Counted from the first letter of the stretch, positions 20,857 through 33,119 are shown. The stretch: DNA of 64,000 bases from Branchiostoma lanceolatum (GCF_035083965.1 NC_089729.1:18401964-18465963); one strand, 5' to 3'. Numbers and translations: made by a program. The notes: a model not told the origin generated them from the letters alone.

Positions 20857-22481
20857 TTTACACTATTGATGTTTGGTTACCACAATAAAAGTTCATTTTA
20901 CAAAGCAGTTATTCTGTATGTGCTCATTCACAATGTTGTGATTAAAAATGTAATATTGGATCATCAAGTGCAAAACAAACCTCCACAGTATCTAACAGAG
21001 GTGTATCATTATTCAACATGTCCCATGCATACAAAATACACCTCATGTATTCAACATGGTTGAATGAGTGAGTCCCTAATTGTTAGTGCAGACTGAATCA
21101 CTCCGCCCATCCACAATTCAAGGAACTAAAAACACATTAAACAGGCTAAGTATAGGTTGTTGCTATGCTATTTCACAGAGTAGAATATCATAAAACATGA
21201 TGGGAAGATCTAAGAATATCAAACTGTACACAAGTAAATTGACATGGATATATTAATTCTCTTCTTTATTTAAACACTGTAACATCATGTAAATAAAATC
21301 ACATAATCTTATCTGACTACATATAATGAATGTAATCTTTCAGGATAATGCTTTGAAATTCAGCTTTAAAGGTGAACTTTAAAATGGCAAAAATGTAAAA
21401 CAACATAACTTGTTAATATTTTGCTTTCCAACAAGCAATTTCAGCTCCATATATAGTATATACCATTTATTCTGACCTTAGCAAAATTAAGGCATAACTG
21501 AATAACATCAATGTATTTCATGTCATTGAATAAATGTTTGTGAATCAGAACATGTAAGGTCACATGGTATCAGAAATAACATGATTAAAGCTGTCCATCA
21601 AAGTATGCATGTATTTCCATTGGGAGTGGTGACATTCTGACTTATCACAGGTCCTTGGCTACAGCCTGAAGAGCTTTACTGTCCTTTCTGCAGAAGTACT
21701 TAGATAAGCAGAGTCCTCAGTGCTGTGTTGACATCCTTGAGCAAAGTCCTACATCAAAAGAAAATATTTTGAAAACCTGAGGTTATATGACAACTATCAA
21801 ATCATAGGATTCAATACTTGAGATTGCACAATAGCAATCACTGCATTAACAGGGTGGAAAGAAGATACTAGTAGATACACATTTATTGTTTAACCAAATA
21901 CATAAACCTGTATTGTACCACATAATATACACTGTAAAGTAATTGTCATTGTGAATTTGTAGAATAAATGAAGTGTCTTTAACATGTGCTTCTTTCATTT
22001 CCTCCAAGCATGCAGATACTCTGATTTAAGGATAGATTATGGTGACTGACAGAATTGTCAAATGTCACATAAATGTTCCCAGAATGAAGATTTGCTATTC
22101 AAGGAGTCATCCAGCTACAATGTATAAGATATACTTAAACTTGGTGGCACGGTGGACTTGTGTTTAGGGTTGTTGAAGCTAGAAGTGTTGTCTTGGAATC
22201 CCTGACAGAACCCCAGGATACACCATTGTTAAAGGCACTTTCACCTATTTCCTCACTGGACTCAGGTGAAAAATGGAAACCTAACTTTGGCTAGAGATGT
22301 TCTTTGGGTAGGCTGATAGAAGGAAGTCCCATGCATGTTTGAGGAGAGACAAACCTTGAACCCTTTATTGAGAAGAATGGGGGACCAACCCAGTGAGAGT
22401 GGAATAAATCAGTCCAGAAATGTAGCTTGTGCTGCAGTTTACCCACAGTATACAAACCTATCTCTAACCTTAATATGTAGT
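20857..22481. other. No gene recognised
   Basis: AT-rich interior of the 5.26-kb insert. Only short chance frames are seen. Confidence 0.5.
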
Positions 22482-22508
22482 ACACATACACACACACACA
22501 CACACACA

Positions 22509-22549
<41 letters not shown>

Positions 22550-22560
22550 ACACACACACA
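22482..22560. repeat. (CA)n microsatellite
   Basis: About 80 bp of CA dinucleotides interrupted by ATT, GA and similar single changes. Open frames reading T-H-T-H are repeat translation. Confidence 0.95.
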
Positions 22561-23593
22561 ACATTTTGTATATGCCATTGACTGAAATTGCAAGTGCTAC
22601 AATATAGTATTACATAACCTACAGTCCCCCTCTATGTAATGAACTCCTAAGACATAAGAAAATGGAGTGTGTCATCTTTATCTACTTCCTAAGCTAAGAT
22701 ATAGTTAGTCCCTATCTCATAGCTTGCACAGCTACTCCCTAACTGGCTTTCTGTTCAGACTGTCTACTATTTTTAAAACTATGAGGCCATAGCAAATCAT
22801 TACAAAATACCCCATCACAGCAGGTACTTCAATTCCTAATAGGAATTCACAATGAATACAACTTCATTCCTTAATGAATATAAAGCTAAACCCTCCATGA
22901 TAAATGACAGGAGGTAATGTATGGTATTATACATATGAGAAATAAACAAATATGCCAAATGTATACTGCATGCATGGTTGTAATATACAGTACATGCATG
23001 TAGTTTGCAACAGCAACAAGTTACAGAAATGTTCAAAACATTTGCTCAACATCCATCCCATTTCCTGTCAGCTAGCTTGTGATACTACTAATTTTATATG
23101 TGCAGTGAGAGCAAATAATAGTAATAACAACATGAACATTGACTTTGACAAGCAGGTGTTGTTCATAAAGTGGTTGCTGGTTGAGTTAGACTGTTGTTTA
23201 CCTGTGAAAAATGGATGTTTTGACTGCACACACATGTAACTTCATGTCATTTAAGTATGGGGCATGTTTTTGACTTATCTTATTTGTTCCAAGGGCATAC
23301 ATACTTAATTTAAGTTCTAGGCTATAGACTATATAGCCAGTCAGTCTATAAAAACTATAATAAGCATTCAAAAAGATGCATCCAATACATTCTTTTGGAG
23401 TTTGTCAAATCTGTCCAGCTAGGGAGAATTGCAAGTATACATTTCTTGTCAAAGACCATATATGCATGTAGTATCAATATCTAGGAACATGACTACTGTT
23501 CCACCTTAGGACAGTATGACTCCTTGCAAGGCATATGCCTTTTTGCTTTATCCATTCCCATTTCATAGATACAGACTTTGTCATTGATAAGGC

Positions 23594-23847
23594 ACATTGG
23601 CTGAGAGTTATGTGTACAGTACAGTTATGTGGACAGTTATGTGTAAAGTACTACAGTACAGAAATAGACGTCAAACAAGGACAACAACAACAACAGTGCT
23701 ACAGAGCTTGAGCCCCAGTCTCTACTGCTTTCTGTAGGCTCTGTAGCACTGTTGTTGTTCTCCTTATTTAACGTCTATTTCTGTACTGTAGTACACATAA
23801 CTGTCCACATAACTGTACTGTGTACTGTACACATAACTCCCAGCCAA
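23594..23847. mobile_element. Long fold-back (hairpin) element
   Basis: Arms of roughly 110 bp: the left starts ATTGGCTGAGAGTTATGTGT and the right ends ACACATAACTCCCAGCCAAT. They enclose a short loop near 23712-23740 and share the internal block AGAAATAGACGTCAAA. Sequence just beyond the right arm (GCCAATGTTTCAAACTAAAT) has a diverged relative near 53453. No TIR-type family is identified. Confidence 0.75.
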
Positions 23848-24799
23848 TGTTTCAAACTAAATTGCAAGCCAGAGTTGTTACATGCTGAACCGATAAATAA
23901 GCATTATAATTGCTACTCACCATTTCAAAGCCGCCCTATTGAGAGTGTTGGAAAACATTGTTTACACTGTCCTGGTGGTGGGTTCCTTGTCTGCATGCAT
24001 TCCGTCAAGATGCCGTTCAAGAATCACCCGGGCCCGTATCCGAGCCGTGTACGTGAATAAATATTTACCTTCAAGATTGCATTCAGCTCAATATTACCCA
24101 CATTACACTGCTCCCCTGGAGCCATATCCCACAGTTCACTTCTCCTATGTACTGCACTGATAATGATTACGTCTTTAGTGATGTCCCGAAATATAGTGCA
24201 ATAAATGTTAAAATGTCGATGGGAGAAAGTACTTGAGGAATCATGTGCACTTTCTATAACATATGTTGGGATATTCAAGTTGCAATTTGCATGTGTGAGT
24301 CGGCCGGGACCCAGACAAGCCCACACACAATTTATCAAATTAGACACTTATGAACAACTTCCTTCGGATAGAAAAGCCTGTCTCTTTGCGATCCGTAATC
24401 AGTGACTTGAAGATGTTAGATTCATTACAAATGTTTGACTTCATTGACCAAATAAAAATGATCGGCTCGATCCCCCGGCCACATGGCCGGAATAAAACAC
24501 AGTGGAAAGCCACCATGCTGCACGTACAGCTGTAACCTTTGCCCTCGCTGCGACTGAACCACGTTCGTGGTTATGACGTACCAGTTGGTATTAGTATTAC
24601 GCTTAGATGATAACAAAGCCAATAGAAGACGTATAAAAACGTATTAAATAGTTTTTCAAGTGCCAAAAATGACGTGAAGTTCTTTTATTACTGAAATACA
24701 TAATATTCGATGTACCCCTCCAAAACCGTTTCGTAATGGAACGGTCCGAACTGTGTTCCAGCGTTTCGTTCGAGTGTCACAAGCCGTAATTGACCTGAG

Positions 24800-25166
24800 G
24801 ATGGTAGGTGTAATTATCACTGAGATGGAAGAACTTCAAGATGAGGAGGAACCTGTCCCGTCTCATGATGGATGGGAAGAAGGGTGTCTCCATCACTTCA
24901 TCCCTGCTCCAGTAGTCCTGGATGTCCTCTTGATACACAAGTCCCATCTCTATATTCAGCGCCAGGAAAGTCCTCATCTCCGCCTCGGAGATACCTTCAT
25001 CAGGCCAACCGTGCACCCTGGAATAACCCTTATGGTCGGCTTTGGGGTTGGCCGCAAGGTAATCTCTGGCATACTTATTGGTTTGCTCTGTGCAGGTCTT
25101 GTAAACAGAGTCAGGCACCATGAGAGTCAGGAATTCCAGAGGTTTTGGGTCATCTGACAGTCTGAC
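24800..25166 (-). CDS. piggyBac-type transposase, N-terminal domain exon
   Basis: After an AG acceptor (TTTTGCCTTCATAG) the frame reads VRLSDDPKPLEFLTLMVPD, a TN-YA motif (EQTNKYARDYLAANP), the W..E...F.A..I.MGL block and DYWSRDEVMETPFFPSIM, then RRDRFLLILKFFHLSDN. This is the usual piggyBac N-terminal order. It begins in phase 0, fitting the 26405-26127 exon. It is cut at its 3' end by the 5.26-kb insert. Confidence 0.8.
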
Positions 25167-25403
25167 CTATGAAGGCAAAAGAAAAGAGAGCATGCAGTCA
25201 GTTTAGGATAAAAAGATATCAGAAACAACTATCTTATTCAAGAAACAAACCTTAACATCAGTTTTTCAAAAGGACAACATTGAACAGTATTGTCGATCAC
25301 AGTAAGAAATAGAAAGCAGATTGAAGTTTATGATATAGAAATATTATCTATTATTGTCGTCGTATTTGTAGCAATATAGCCTTACAACTCTGGAGATTTA
25401 ACC

Positions 25404-25530
25404 ATAACCCTAATCCAACCCTAACCCTAACATTAAGCCTCACTCTAAACATAACCTTATTAACTATATCCCTTGCCTCCTTGCATCCACACCCCACATC
25501 CTCTCAACACAACCCCCCCCCCCCCACCCC
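25404..25530. repeat. Telomere-like CCCTAA words and a poly-C run
   Basis: TAACCCTAATCCAACCCTAA plus neighbours (25404-25435) form a short degenerate (CCCTAA)n tract, followed by C-rich sequence with a run of about 14 C near 25509-25523. It is an interstitial low-complexity stretch inside the piggyBac intron. Confidence 0.6.
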
Positions 25531-25599
25531 ACACAACTTGGAACAATCAACAAACAAAAAACATCCCAGCAGCACTGCACTACTATAGCAGATTCATAC

Positions 25600-25990
25600 C
25601 CGAAGAAGAAGAAGACTATATACATGTATTATATAAGTATCTAATGCCAGCTCAGAAGAGGACTAAAAATAGTCATGCTTTCAAGTACCAGAGTTATCAG
25701 CCAAAGATTGATGTGTACAAAAATTTGTGTCTTTCGAGAACCATAGTAGAATTCAAATGGAACTCGTTGTCATCAAGTACTGTAGAAGCTTCCTCACTAA
25801 GTAGCTTTAAGAACGGTTCCAGTCAGATATGCAAAGACTATGTGTAGCAGGCCGTTCGGTGTAATATAGTAACCAGCTGCTGCCACGCCGCGTGCCTGCG
25901 AAGCTGGTGTGTTACGCCTAATGGTGGTTGTACCAGCTACTCAGTATATATATATATACAGATACAGAAGATTACACACAGTGGCCCTAG
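25600..25990 (+). mobile_element. LINE 3' fragment with UTR
   Basis: An open frame ends VEFKWNSLSSSTVEASSL, then SSFKNGSSQICKDYV and a stop at about 25847, the common tail of CR1-like reverse transcriptases (VWNSLP..VV.A.S...FK..LD). The UTR follows with GCTGCTGCCACGCCGCGTGC and GTGGTTGTACCAGCTACTC and ends in TATATA. It lies in the first intron of the piggyBac gene. Similar UTR pieces are at 18225-18450 and 43960-44107. Confidence 0.7.
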
Positions 25991-26126
25991 CTCATCTTGG
26001 CAACAATTTGGAAAGGCCCTTTTTTGGCACGACACTGGAAGCTGTCATAATCCCAATTGCAAGATGGCGGCGCCCATTTGATTCGGACGAATGTGAATTA
26101 TCGCGAAACTGTAAAAATGAAATCAC

Positions 26127-26405
26127 CTGGTCACTGAATCCACCGTGTTCACTGAAACCCTGCGGTACGCCGTCGCTATCTAGACTCGGCCAGTCTCCAC
26201 CCTCCAAGCGGGGCTCATTTGAAGCTGTTGGCGTGGCAGTAACTCGAGTTTCTCCCCGTCTGCGAATTCGATGACCATCGTCTTCCTCGCTGTCGCTCTC
26301 ACTCTCCGCACTTTCAGCTGAGTCCTCGCCCCAGTAAGGGAATTCGTTCCCGGAATCAATAGTAGCAATCCCCTCCAGCTCTTCTACGACTTCAGCTATC
26401 GACAT
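26127..26405 (-). CDS. piggyBac-type transposase, acidic N-terminal exon
   Basis: MSIAEVVEELEGIATIDSG opens 93 codons, with an acidic run (ESESDSEEDDG), followed by basic HRIRRRGETR and ending EHGGFSDQ before a CAG/GTGATT donor in phase 0. Acidic N-termini are usual in piggyBac/PGBD proteins, and joining to VRLSDDPKPLEF matches the family pattern. With the other two blocks the full protein would be about 564 aa. The intron-containing structure and CpG promoter hint at a resident gene, not a recent element. Confidence 0.6.
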
Positions 26406-26439
26406 TTCCGCATATATACTCCGAATTCACCACCGAAAA

Positions 26440-26520
26440 CCACAGGGTCTCAAATAAACTGGGAAGACACCAAAAGGCTGGCAAGGCCAAAGGTCACTGA
26501 ACTGAAGTTACGCATGCGCT
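26440..26520 (-). promoter_or_regulatory. Probable promoter of the piggyBac gene
   Basis: Just upstream of the acidic exon lies ACGCATGCGCTT (26510-26521), an NRF1-like palindrome, within moderately CpG-containing sequence. No TATA box. Confidence 0.35.
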
Positions 26521-26521
26521 T

Positions 26522-27735
26522 ATCTTCCACTATTTAAGACTTGAATAACGCCTTTTCTCGGAAAATATAGTGATAATCTTAGATTGATGAGAATTTTAGA
26601 TTTCAGACCTTCAGATTTGGTATAAAAACAAGATTTGGGACGATTTTTTAGTGACTTGGGGACCCCTAGTTTGAAATGGTCAGTTCCATAATCCTGACGT
26701 CACAGCTTCAAAACAAGAGTTCGTAGAGGCCGAACCTCCGAGAAATTAATAATGGAGTTTAAAAGATGAAATTCAATATACTGTATATAATTTCCATGGA
26801 ATTTGGTTCAATTTCAAGTTTGATCTCTAATGTTAATCTCCACCTTACCTGCAAATGTCTTGATAAACAAAACCCACCATCAAAGCAGAAGTCATGCAAA
26901 TGAGCCCTCATTTGCATAACTTATATCTATCGAAGAGGTTTCCACAACTACAGATGCAGAAAACAGTGGATTATGATGATTGATGTGCAATTTTACTTCT
27001 CATTAGATCATGGCAAAGGACATCGTGTACTCATTTCTTAACTCTAATGCATCCTGAATTAATTACGTAAACTTTTGTATAACAGCTTTATCTTGATCTG
27101 ACAATCCTAGAAATGACTACTTGAAAAAAGAATTCATTAACAACACATTCATTTTTTCTCAGGTACTATATATATTAACTTTTGTTTCTTTCATAACTTG
27201 TTTGATACTACATAATTAATACACTGTACACTACAAGGTGTACAATGCATATACAAGAATATCCAGAAAATAAAGTTTGCTAGTTTCTCGACGATGCATT
27301 CAAAGCAGTGCCCGGCGGGACGGGCGGGTTCTTTGAAGGGAAAGACACAGTGACTCTTCACTTGAAAGTTCATCTGTGTTGGTAGAACATAATGGACTTA
27401 CCCACATTTTTGAATGATCAGCTCCAGTCTTTGTCAAGGAATAAGCGATCCGCTGCTTCTATGACATTACGCTACTGGATGAAGCACAGTGATTGGCTAG
27501 TTATGGGAAACTATGCTATAGACTGTATAATGACACACGTGTACGCTTATATGCCTACGTAAGCATTATAGACTGGATTATGTGTGTACGGCATTTTCCT
27601 ATTATTGCCCACAATTTGTGAAAGTGTGCAGTAGGTGATCATGTGAGTTTCGAAAGCCGCAGTATCTTTTGCTAAAAGCCGTCATTTTAGCGTATTGTCC
27701 ATAAGAATGTACTTACTATACAGATGTCAAACTTT
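26522..27735. other. No gene recognised
   Basis: AT-rich sequence with short chance frames. A CpG-rich patch near 27305-27335 (CCCGGCGGGACGGGCGGG) is isolated. Confidence 0.5.
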
Positions 27736-28138
27736 TTCTTTTTTTTAACATGTCCCACGTACATTGAAGAAAGACAGACACGCATGAATGTTATCACGAG
27801 CAATGCAAACATAACCTTACCATCTAAGACAAGCCCAGAAACGTTTAATTTACTTATGTCATGTCCTGACACAATTTCCTTGTACATAGGCCAATACATA
27901 TCTACCTCTATTCTAAAAAGAAATCGATTAATCTCTGACGAAAACAATTGATGTTTCCTGTGTATCATGTCATATACTTCCATATATGTATTCTCTATCA
28001 TTCTTGTTGGATACCGTAGCGCTTAGATTTAAGTTTTGTAGAATCAATTAGTATTGTCTATACATTTTGTACTACTTACGAACTTGCCATACCCGTTACA
28101 TTTGTTGTGCAATAAACTTTGATTGATTGATTGATTGA
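27736..28138 (+). mobile_element. LINE 3' end with GATT tail
   Basis: A frame reading CPTYIEERQTRMNVI, FNLLMSCPDTISLYIGQYI and KRNRLISDEN looks like the C..Y...R tail of LINE proteins. It is followed by a UTR ending in AATAAACTTTGATTGATTGA repeats, a typical CR1/L2 tail. 5'-truncated. Confidence 0.7.
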
Positions 28139-28528
28139 AGTTTCTATATCTGCTTTGATCTTGTGAGTCATTGAAGAACAAATTTCACCTCAATCGTTTG
28201 AACACCTGCGATTAGCGTAGTTTATTTCACCACCGTTGCTGGGATACCGTGATTCTGACACCGCTCACACTGAACAGGTGCCATGGCTATGGAGAAGCGC
28301 CACCCCATACCTATCGACTTTGTGAGAAACTGCAGCAATTAATGTCGGTAAACCGGTCAGACGGCAAGGTATACGTATGAACCAGTGCGAGTTGACTCAG
28401 AACGATCCTTCGCGAGTTTTCCTGCAGCAAAACTCGGAAAATTTTGGGATTGAAGTTTGGAAGTCTAACTGTACAACGTCTAGGAGTCACTGTAAAACGC
28501 ACAGATTGTTTTTCTCGTTTTTTTTTAG

Positions 28529-30581
28529 GGGAAGACAATAAGAAGTTGTTGCTGAAAGTTTTGGCAGCGTTCGTTCTACTCGTGACGGCATATGCATACG
28601 CAAGTGAGTTGTGCGACCATTTGCTAGTCCTTGTGGACCCCCCCCCCCCCCCCTCAGGCTATGCTTTGTGAATCCTGTCTTGTCTTAAGAGAGACACTAA
28701 AAGAAAAAAAAAAATGTGATCCAAGATGCCAGAATATTTTCGTACCTCGCCTTCAATCTGTGCAGATGTGATTGTATTTGTACAAAGCGTGGTAATACAC
28801 GTAAAAAGGCGACGACCGTTAACGTATCAGTGGCATTTCTTTATCTCTGGTCCACACAGTGATGTGAAATTACTACAGCAGTAAAGCTAGTCCACTACAA
28901 AAACATTTTTCTGCGTATGCATTGACCAAGCCGCACAGAGATGTGGAAGTTAGCACTGTAATTTAATCTGTTAGGCCCCATTTCCACAAATGTATGCCAG
29001 AATGTTTCTATAGGACCTACAGTGGTCAGAATTTAATGTTTAACCTTCATGACCACGTAGATTTCATAATGAATTAAAGCACCTTTTTTTGCCAAATCTT
29101 TTTTATTCGCACGCTCGCATCAGTTTTTGGGTTCCGAGAGGATGTCATCCATACAATCAAATCAACATGGCTTAAGATGTCCACAGACATGTTGTCACAT
29201 GAAAAATTATCAAATCACACAAAAATCACAAGAAAACATTTTGGCAAAATGAGAAAAAGATTCTTCTACAAACTAAAATACTACTTCAAAATGACTAAAT
29301 GAATTGACTACTTCCAATTTTATACAGCAAAATTGTCAAATATTTGTCCGACATTTTGACTTGAATAAAGGTTGATTGATTTACTGATTCGAATGGGTTT
29401 TTCTTGTATGTAAGGGAGCATATAAAAACACAGACATCATCTCTCTCCCCATGTGAAAATAGCCTCTTCCAAATCAACCCTTTGCATGAATGGGCAATGG
29501 GCTATTCCTGAATCACCAAACATTTCGAAAGTTCCCCTTTGCCAAATTTCAGATCATTCAGCTGTCACTGAGCAATGGCACTGAGACCCTAAATATACAG
29601 GGGGAGAAACGCTGCGACATTCAATGAAACCGAATGTCCAGGCGACTCTAAGTGTATGTGTTTAGAAACTTCAGAAGAGGTTGTGCTCGGACGTTTGTGT
29701 TTCTAAGCACATACACTTAGAGTCGCCTGGACATTCGGTTTCATTGGACAAGGTTAAGATCCTGGACACAGAATCAGAATTTTTTGCAAGAGGGATTAAG
29801 GAGTCCATCTACATCCGTGCATTACAACCATCCCTCAACAGAGACGGAGGGCGCCATAGACTTTCTGCAACGTATGATCCACTGCTCTCCGAGTCACGTG
29901 TCTCATCTGCATAACGTGACGTCACAGAAGCAGTGGATTGCTCACTCCTTGAAAAAGACTGTAGCTGTTCAGTCGAAAATTTGGGTAAGTCCAATTTATT
30001 GTGTTGGCGTTTACAGTTTAAACTCCATTCAGAACTGAGTAAGTTTTGTAAATGGTCACATTTTAGATAGCATCCACTATCTTTGGTCAGTGACTAACTT
30101 TTTATACTAAAATACACAAAATATTCAGACATCCCCTACCATTATTCCCTGTCTGCCTCGAATCATGCAGATATCAAAACATTTTGAACTAGGGTGTAAG
30201 GTTAAGGGTGACGTGGAAAGACTGTCGCTAGCTCACGACGGACAGGTAACATTCTGCTACAACGGGACTCGTGTGGTGTACGTGGAAAAAACGGAGGAGG
30301 TTCGAATCCGAAAAAATATGGTCTTATCTGGACACAAGGTGAGCGTGGCAGTAGGGAAAGTGGGAGACCCCAGCAAGCCCGACATGTTCGATGCGAACAG
30401 AAATCCGGAATTACCGTCTGCCATTACAGCACCGGTGGAAGAAAACGGAGAAATCTCCAACGGATCTCACTTCGGAGATTCCGGAATCCAGACGCCAGAT
30501 TCCGGATTTCAAACTCCAGAGATGAGATCAGAGCAACATCTGCAGCTCCCAGTTACTTTGGAAGAGAACACTGCATTCTAA
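28529..30581 (+). CDS. Candidate unknown membrane protein, two exons seen
   Basis: Exon 28529-28603 follows a strong acceptor (poly-T then AG) and reads EDNKKLLLKVLAAFVLLVTA, a single hydrophobic membrane segment, before GTGAGT in phase 1. The last exon, either 30193-30581 after a weak AG in the matching phase or from 30174, reads CKVKGDVERLSLAHDGQVTF, RVVYVEKTEEVRIRKNMV and a Ser/Pro/Glu-rich tail (FGDSGIQTPDSGFQTPEM) ending LEENTAF. The start exon was not found; a MAMEKRHPIPIDF stretch at 28283 does not fit the phase. The intron holds a Penelope-like remnant. No family recognised. Confidence 0.4.
29623..29745. repeat. 47-bp inverted repeat at the edge of a Penelope-like remnant
   Basis: 29623-29669 (AATGAAACCGAATGTCCAGG...) and 29699-29745 are near-perfect inverse copies with a 29-bp spacer. 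The right arm reads straight into the Penelope-like frame. Confidence 0.85.
29670..30000 (+). mobile_element. Penelope-like element 3' remnant (GIY-YIG region)
   Basis: The frame includes FFARGIKESIYIRALQPSLN, RDGGRHRLSATYDPLL, which matches the C-terminal end of the GIY-YIG endonuclease region of Penelope-like retroelements (R-GVKEAIYIR...PSLN-DGG). It is followed by GACGTCACAGAAGCAG and GTCGAAAATTTGGGTAAG-type 3' sequence common to these elements. It is a broken, 5'-truncated copy. Confidence 0.7.
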
Positions 30582-32089
30582 AATCTAAAAACACGGAATT
30601 TGTCCCAATTATTTCTTTTCTTCACCATTCAGTTGAGTACCTAATACTACGTAGTACCTATGCCAACAACAAGCCTCCGTTCACTGAATGTACTTCTCCT
30701 GTGTTACACTTTACAGTTCCAATATTTACGTAGTCCATTCAGCTGTAGGGAAGACACATCTGTAAAACATATCGCTGATATCAAGCATTTCTTCAGATAG
30801 GGATAATTTGACACTTCTTCATTTTCATTTCATTTGCAGTGAAATATCTGGGGAAATTACTCTTAGGCCATACGAATTGTTGTTGATATGACTTGACTGC
30901 AATCTGACCTATCATTTAATCTTCTCCTTGCTGACATAACCTTTTGGCAGCAGATTTATATTGGTTACAGAGTTAGGCTGCAGGGAGAAGGTTAAACAAA
31001 GGGAATGTATTTTGTATGATCATAGTATTTATTTAAGGTAAAAGGCAATTGGGTTTTACTCATGATATATATGTCTCATGATATATATGTTTATATGTAA
31101 TATAAGAGGGAGGGGGCTTTGATAAATGTTCATGTATTATACAGAAAGACAAAATGTTCGTAATTATCATCTGATGGTACATCATCGATATACTAAGGGT
31201 GCCAATGTGTTTTAGGGGGTATAGGGCTTGTGAAGATGAGTTTATCGGTTGTAACTTTTTGTGCGTGGGTGTAAAGAAACAAACTAATGATACGCCACCT
31301 GTTTAAATAGACAGACAAAGAGGATGAAAAAATACACTAGTCACTAAATCAAATGAAGAAATTGTATTGATACACCTCGGTGAAGGAATAAATATAGGTC
31401 ACGGCTTGGTAACTAGGTGCTATTATTATCTATCAATAGATAACGTTAGCTAGGTATGCGTTGTACCATCGTCACCCCCCTCCCCGCTATTTGGCAATAC
31501 CAGTGATGTAGTTACATAGGGATCTTCATCAGTTATTGGTCAAGTTAAGTTTGCCTCTCATACAATTGGTTAACATACACTGTCTCAGACTCCTATCCAA
31601 GTTTGTATGAAATGTTCAAGTCTCCATCAGTCAACAGCAAAACGCAGCTTTGTAGTGACGTCAGTGCTCAATGCACATAGTCGCCACTACATAGTCTACA
31701 TAGAAACGGAATGTTTACCATTGTACAAAGACGGAACAGCAAGGGCCGTTTGGGATCGAGGAAAACGTAATAAAGGTCCCTTTGTAACTATGTGTACTGT
31801 GATTTGCTTAAGGAAAATACAATGTGCTATAGTTATTATGTGTTATGTGGCATCTCGTGTAGTCTAATAATAGACAGGATAGTGGATGTGCCTTCTGTGT
31901 TTATTGACTTCTCCTTTTTGGACGGTCCCACTGGACCAATAGCCTGGGGGTCATCCTATTCAGCTACATTAATACCGGGGCTCCCATACTATGGAATCTC
32001 AGGTAACATAACAATAAGAAGATTTCAGAAAGCCCGACGGCGGGTCCCTGTTAAATGTTGTTTAATATGTACGACGTACGCTATATAGG
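30582..32089. other. Probable 3' UTR, then no gene recognised
   Basis: 30582 to about 31100 may be 3' UTR of the preceding exon; AATAAA occurs at 31388. 31930-31995 (ACCGGGGCTCCCATACT) has an inverse match near 32635-32655, possibly the ends of a short unidentified element. Confidence 0.4.
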
Positions 32090-32345
32090 GCAACAGGTTA
32101 TATTGGACCCAGATCTAGTGCGATTGAAACAAGCTATCTGCCACCAAAAAAATCAAGACCAAATTAGCACGTCCAGGTCAAAAGATACAAAAACGGATGT
32201 TCTGCTGCAGTACCAAGGTCACATACCAGGGGGTCCAAAATCGACCTTAAATTACGGCTTCCCAACACCCGCCCCCATACCAAATATCATCGTAATCCAT
32301 CAAGAGGTTCATGAGTTATGCTGATTACAATGATCCGGAAACACA
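32090..32345. repeat. Dispersed repeat family copy (inverse orientation)
   Basis: GTCCAGGTCAAAAGATACAA, CTGCTGCAGTACCAAGGTCA and CCAAATATCATCGTAATCCA are near copies of 44945-45005 and the inverse of the 14569-15240 blocks. Confidence 0.6.
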
Positions 32346-32977
32346 AACACACAGACACACACACCCCCAAAACTATATGTCCATTTTTCATGGAGATAAT
32401 CAATGTGAGCCAGCAATCTCCAAACAGACTTGTGTTATCGACAAAACGTACGACTTAACTAGAGATTGATGAGCCCATACCTCACCCTTGCCCGACACTT
32501 GTCACCCCCTCCCCCAACAGTTCACCCCTCTCCCAGGTAGCTCATGCTAGTCTACATTAATGTAAAGCTGACTATGTCAATAGGCATCCAATCCACATCA
32601 CCGCACTGCAAACTCCATGGTTTGAGAGGGAGCGAGTATGGGAGCCCCGGTAAACTGATTGGAATGACATCCATGTTACTGGCTATTACTGTACCCGCCA
32701 AAAGCCTGTATTGAACAGCCTTGTCATTTGTTGACCTTAGGAATGCCTATTTTTTGATGATCTATTTTTTCCTCTGTCGTATGAACCCACATCATGCATA
32801 ACCCCAAAACAACCCTTGCATAGCTAGTCTCCTAAGGTGGGATAGAAATGTGAAACTGTGTTGTAGACTTGCAGCAGTTTAGAACAAACTCGCACGAAAT
32901 AAACGATGAGTACCTGAGCAAAATAACTGCACAACCGAGCGATAGATCTCAATTTCAATCAACCGTCGAATTACATA

Positions 32978-33097
32978 TTCTTCAAGCAGAGGTTTCGATG
33001 GGGGGGGGGGGGGGTGGCCTGGGTTTTAACGCCTCCTTCACTCCTTCCAAAAATCCCGGCCACTACTAACCCCCGATCGAAACCTCTGCTTGGAGAA
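32978..33097. mobile_element. TA-flanked fold-back MITE, member 1
   Basis: Ends TTCTTCAAGCAGAGGTTTCG and CGAAACCTCTGCTTGGAGAA with TA on both sides, a G-run in one arm and a C-run in the other. Related to 34194-34363 and 40537-40712. The TA duplication suggests Tc1/mariner mobilisation. Confidence 0.75.
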
Positions 33098-33119
33098 TAT
33101 GAATCACCGACCCTCGCCC

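Larger units (their letters stand above)
19542..24799. mobile_element. 5.26-kb insert with 26-bp terminal inverted repeats
   Basis: 19542-19567 and 24774-24799 are inverted repeats beginning CTCAGGTCAATTACGGC and matching at 25 of 26 positions. Both sides are flanked by GA, giving a 2-bp target duplication. The insert sits inside the piggyBac transposase frame. Taking it out with one GA leaves 1,416 nt (472 codons) of continuous frame over the two flanking blocks. I see no transposase in it; it holds a promoter-like CpG stretch, a long hairpin and a CA microsatellite, so it would be non-autonomous. It is not a simple spliceosomal intron: the GT and AG available in the repeats would add 7 nt and break the frame. 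Family unknown. Confidence 0.75.

Noticed and set aside
22291-22607. Cysteine/valine- or threonine/histidine-rich frames
   Set aside because: CA microsatellite translation.
19542-24799. The insert as an ordinary spliceosomal intron
   Set aside because: Splicing at the available CAG/GT and AG ends leaves a 7-nt frame error, and the ends are inverted repeats with a flanking duplication.
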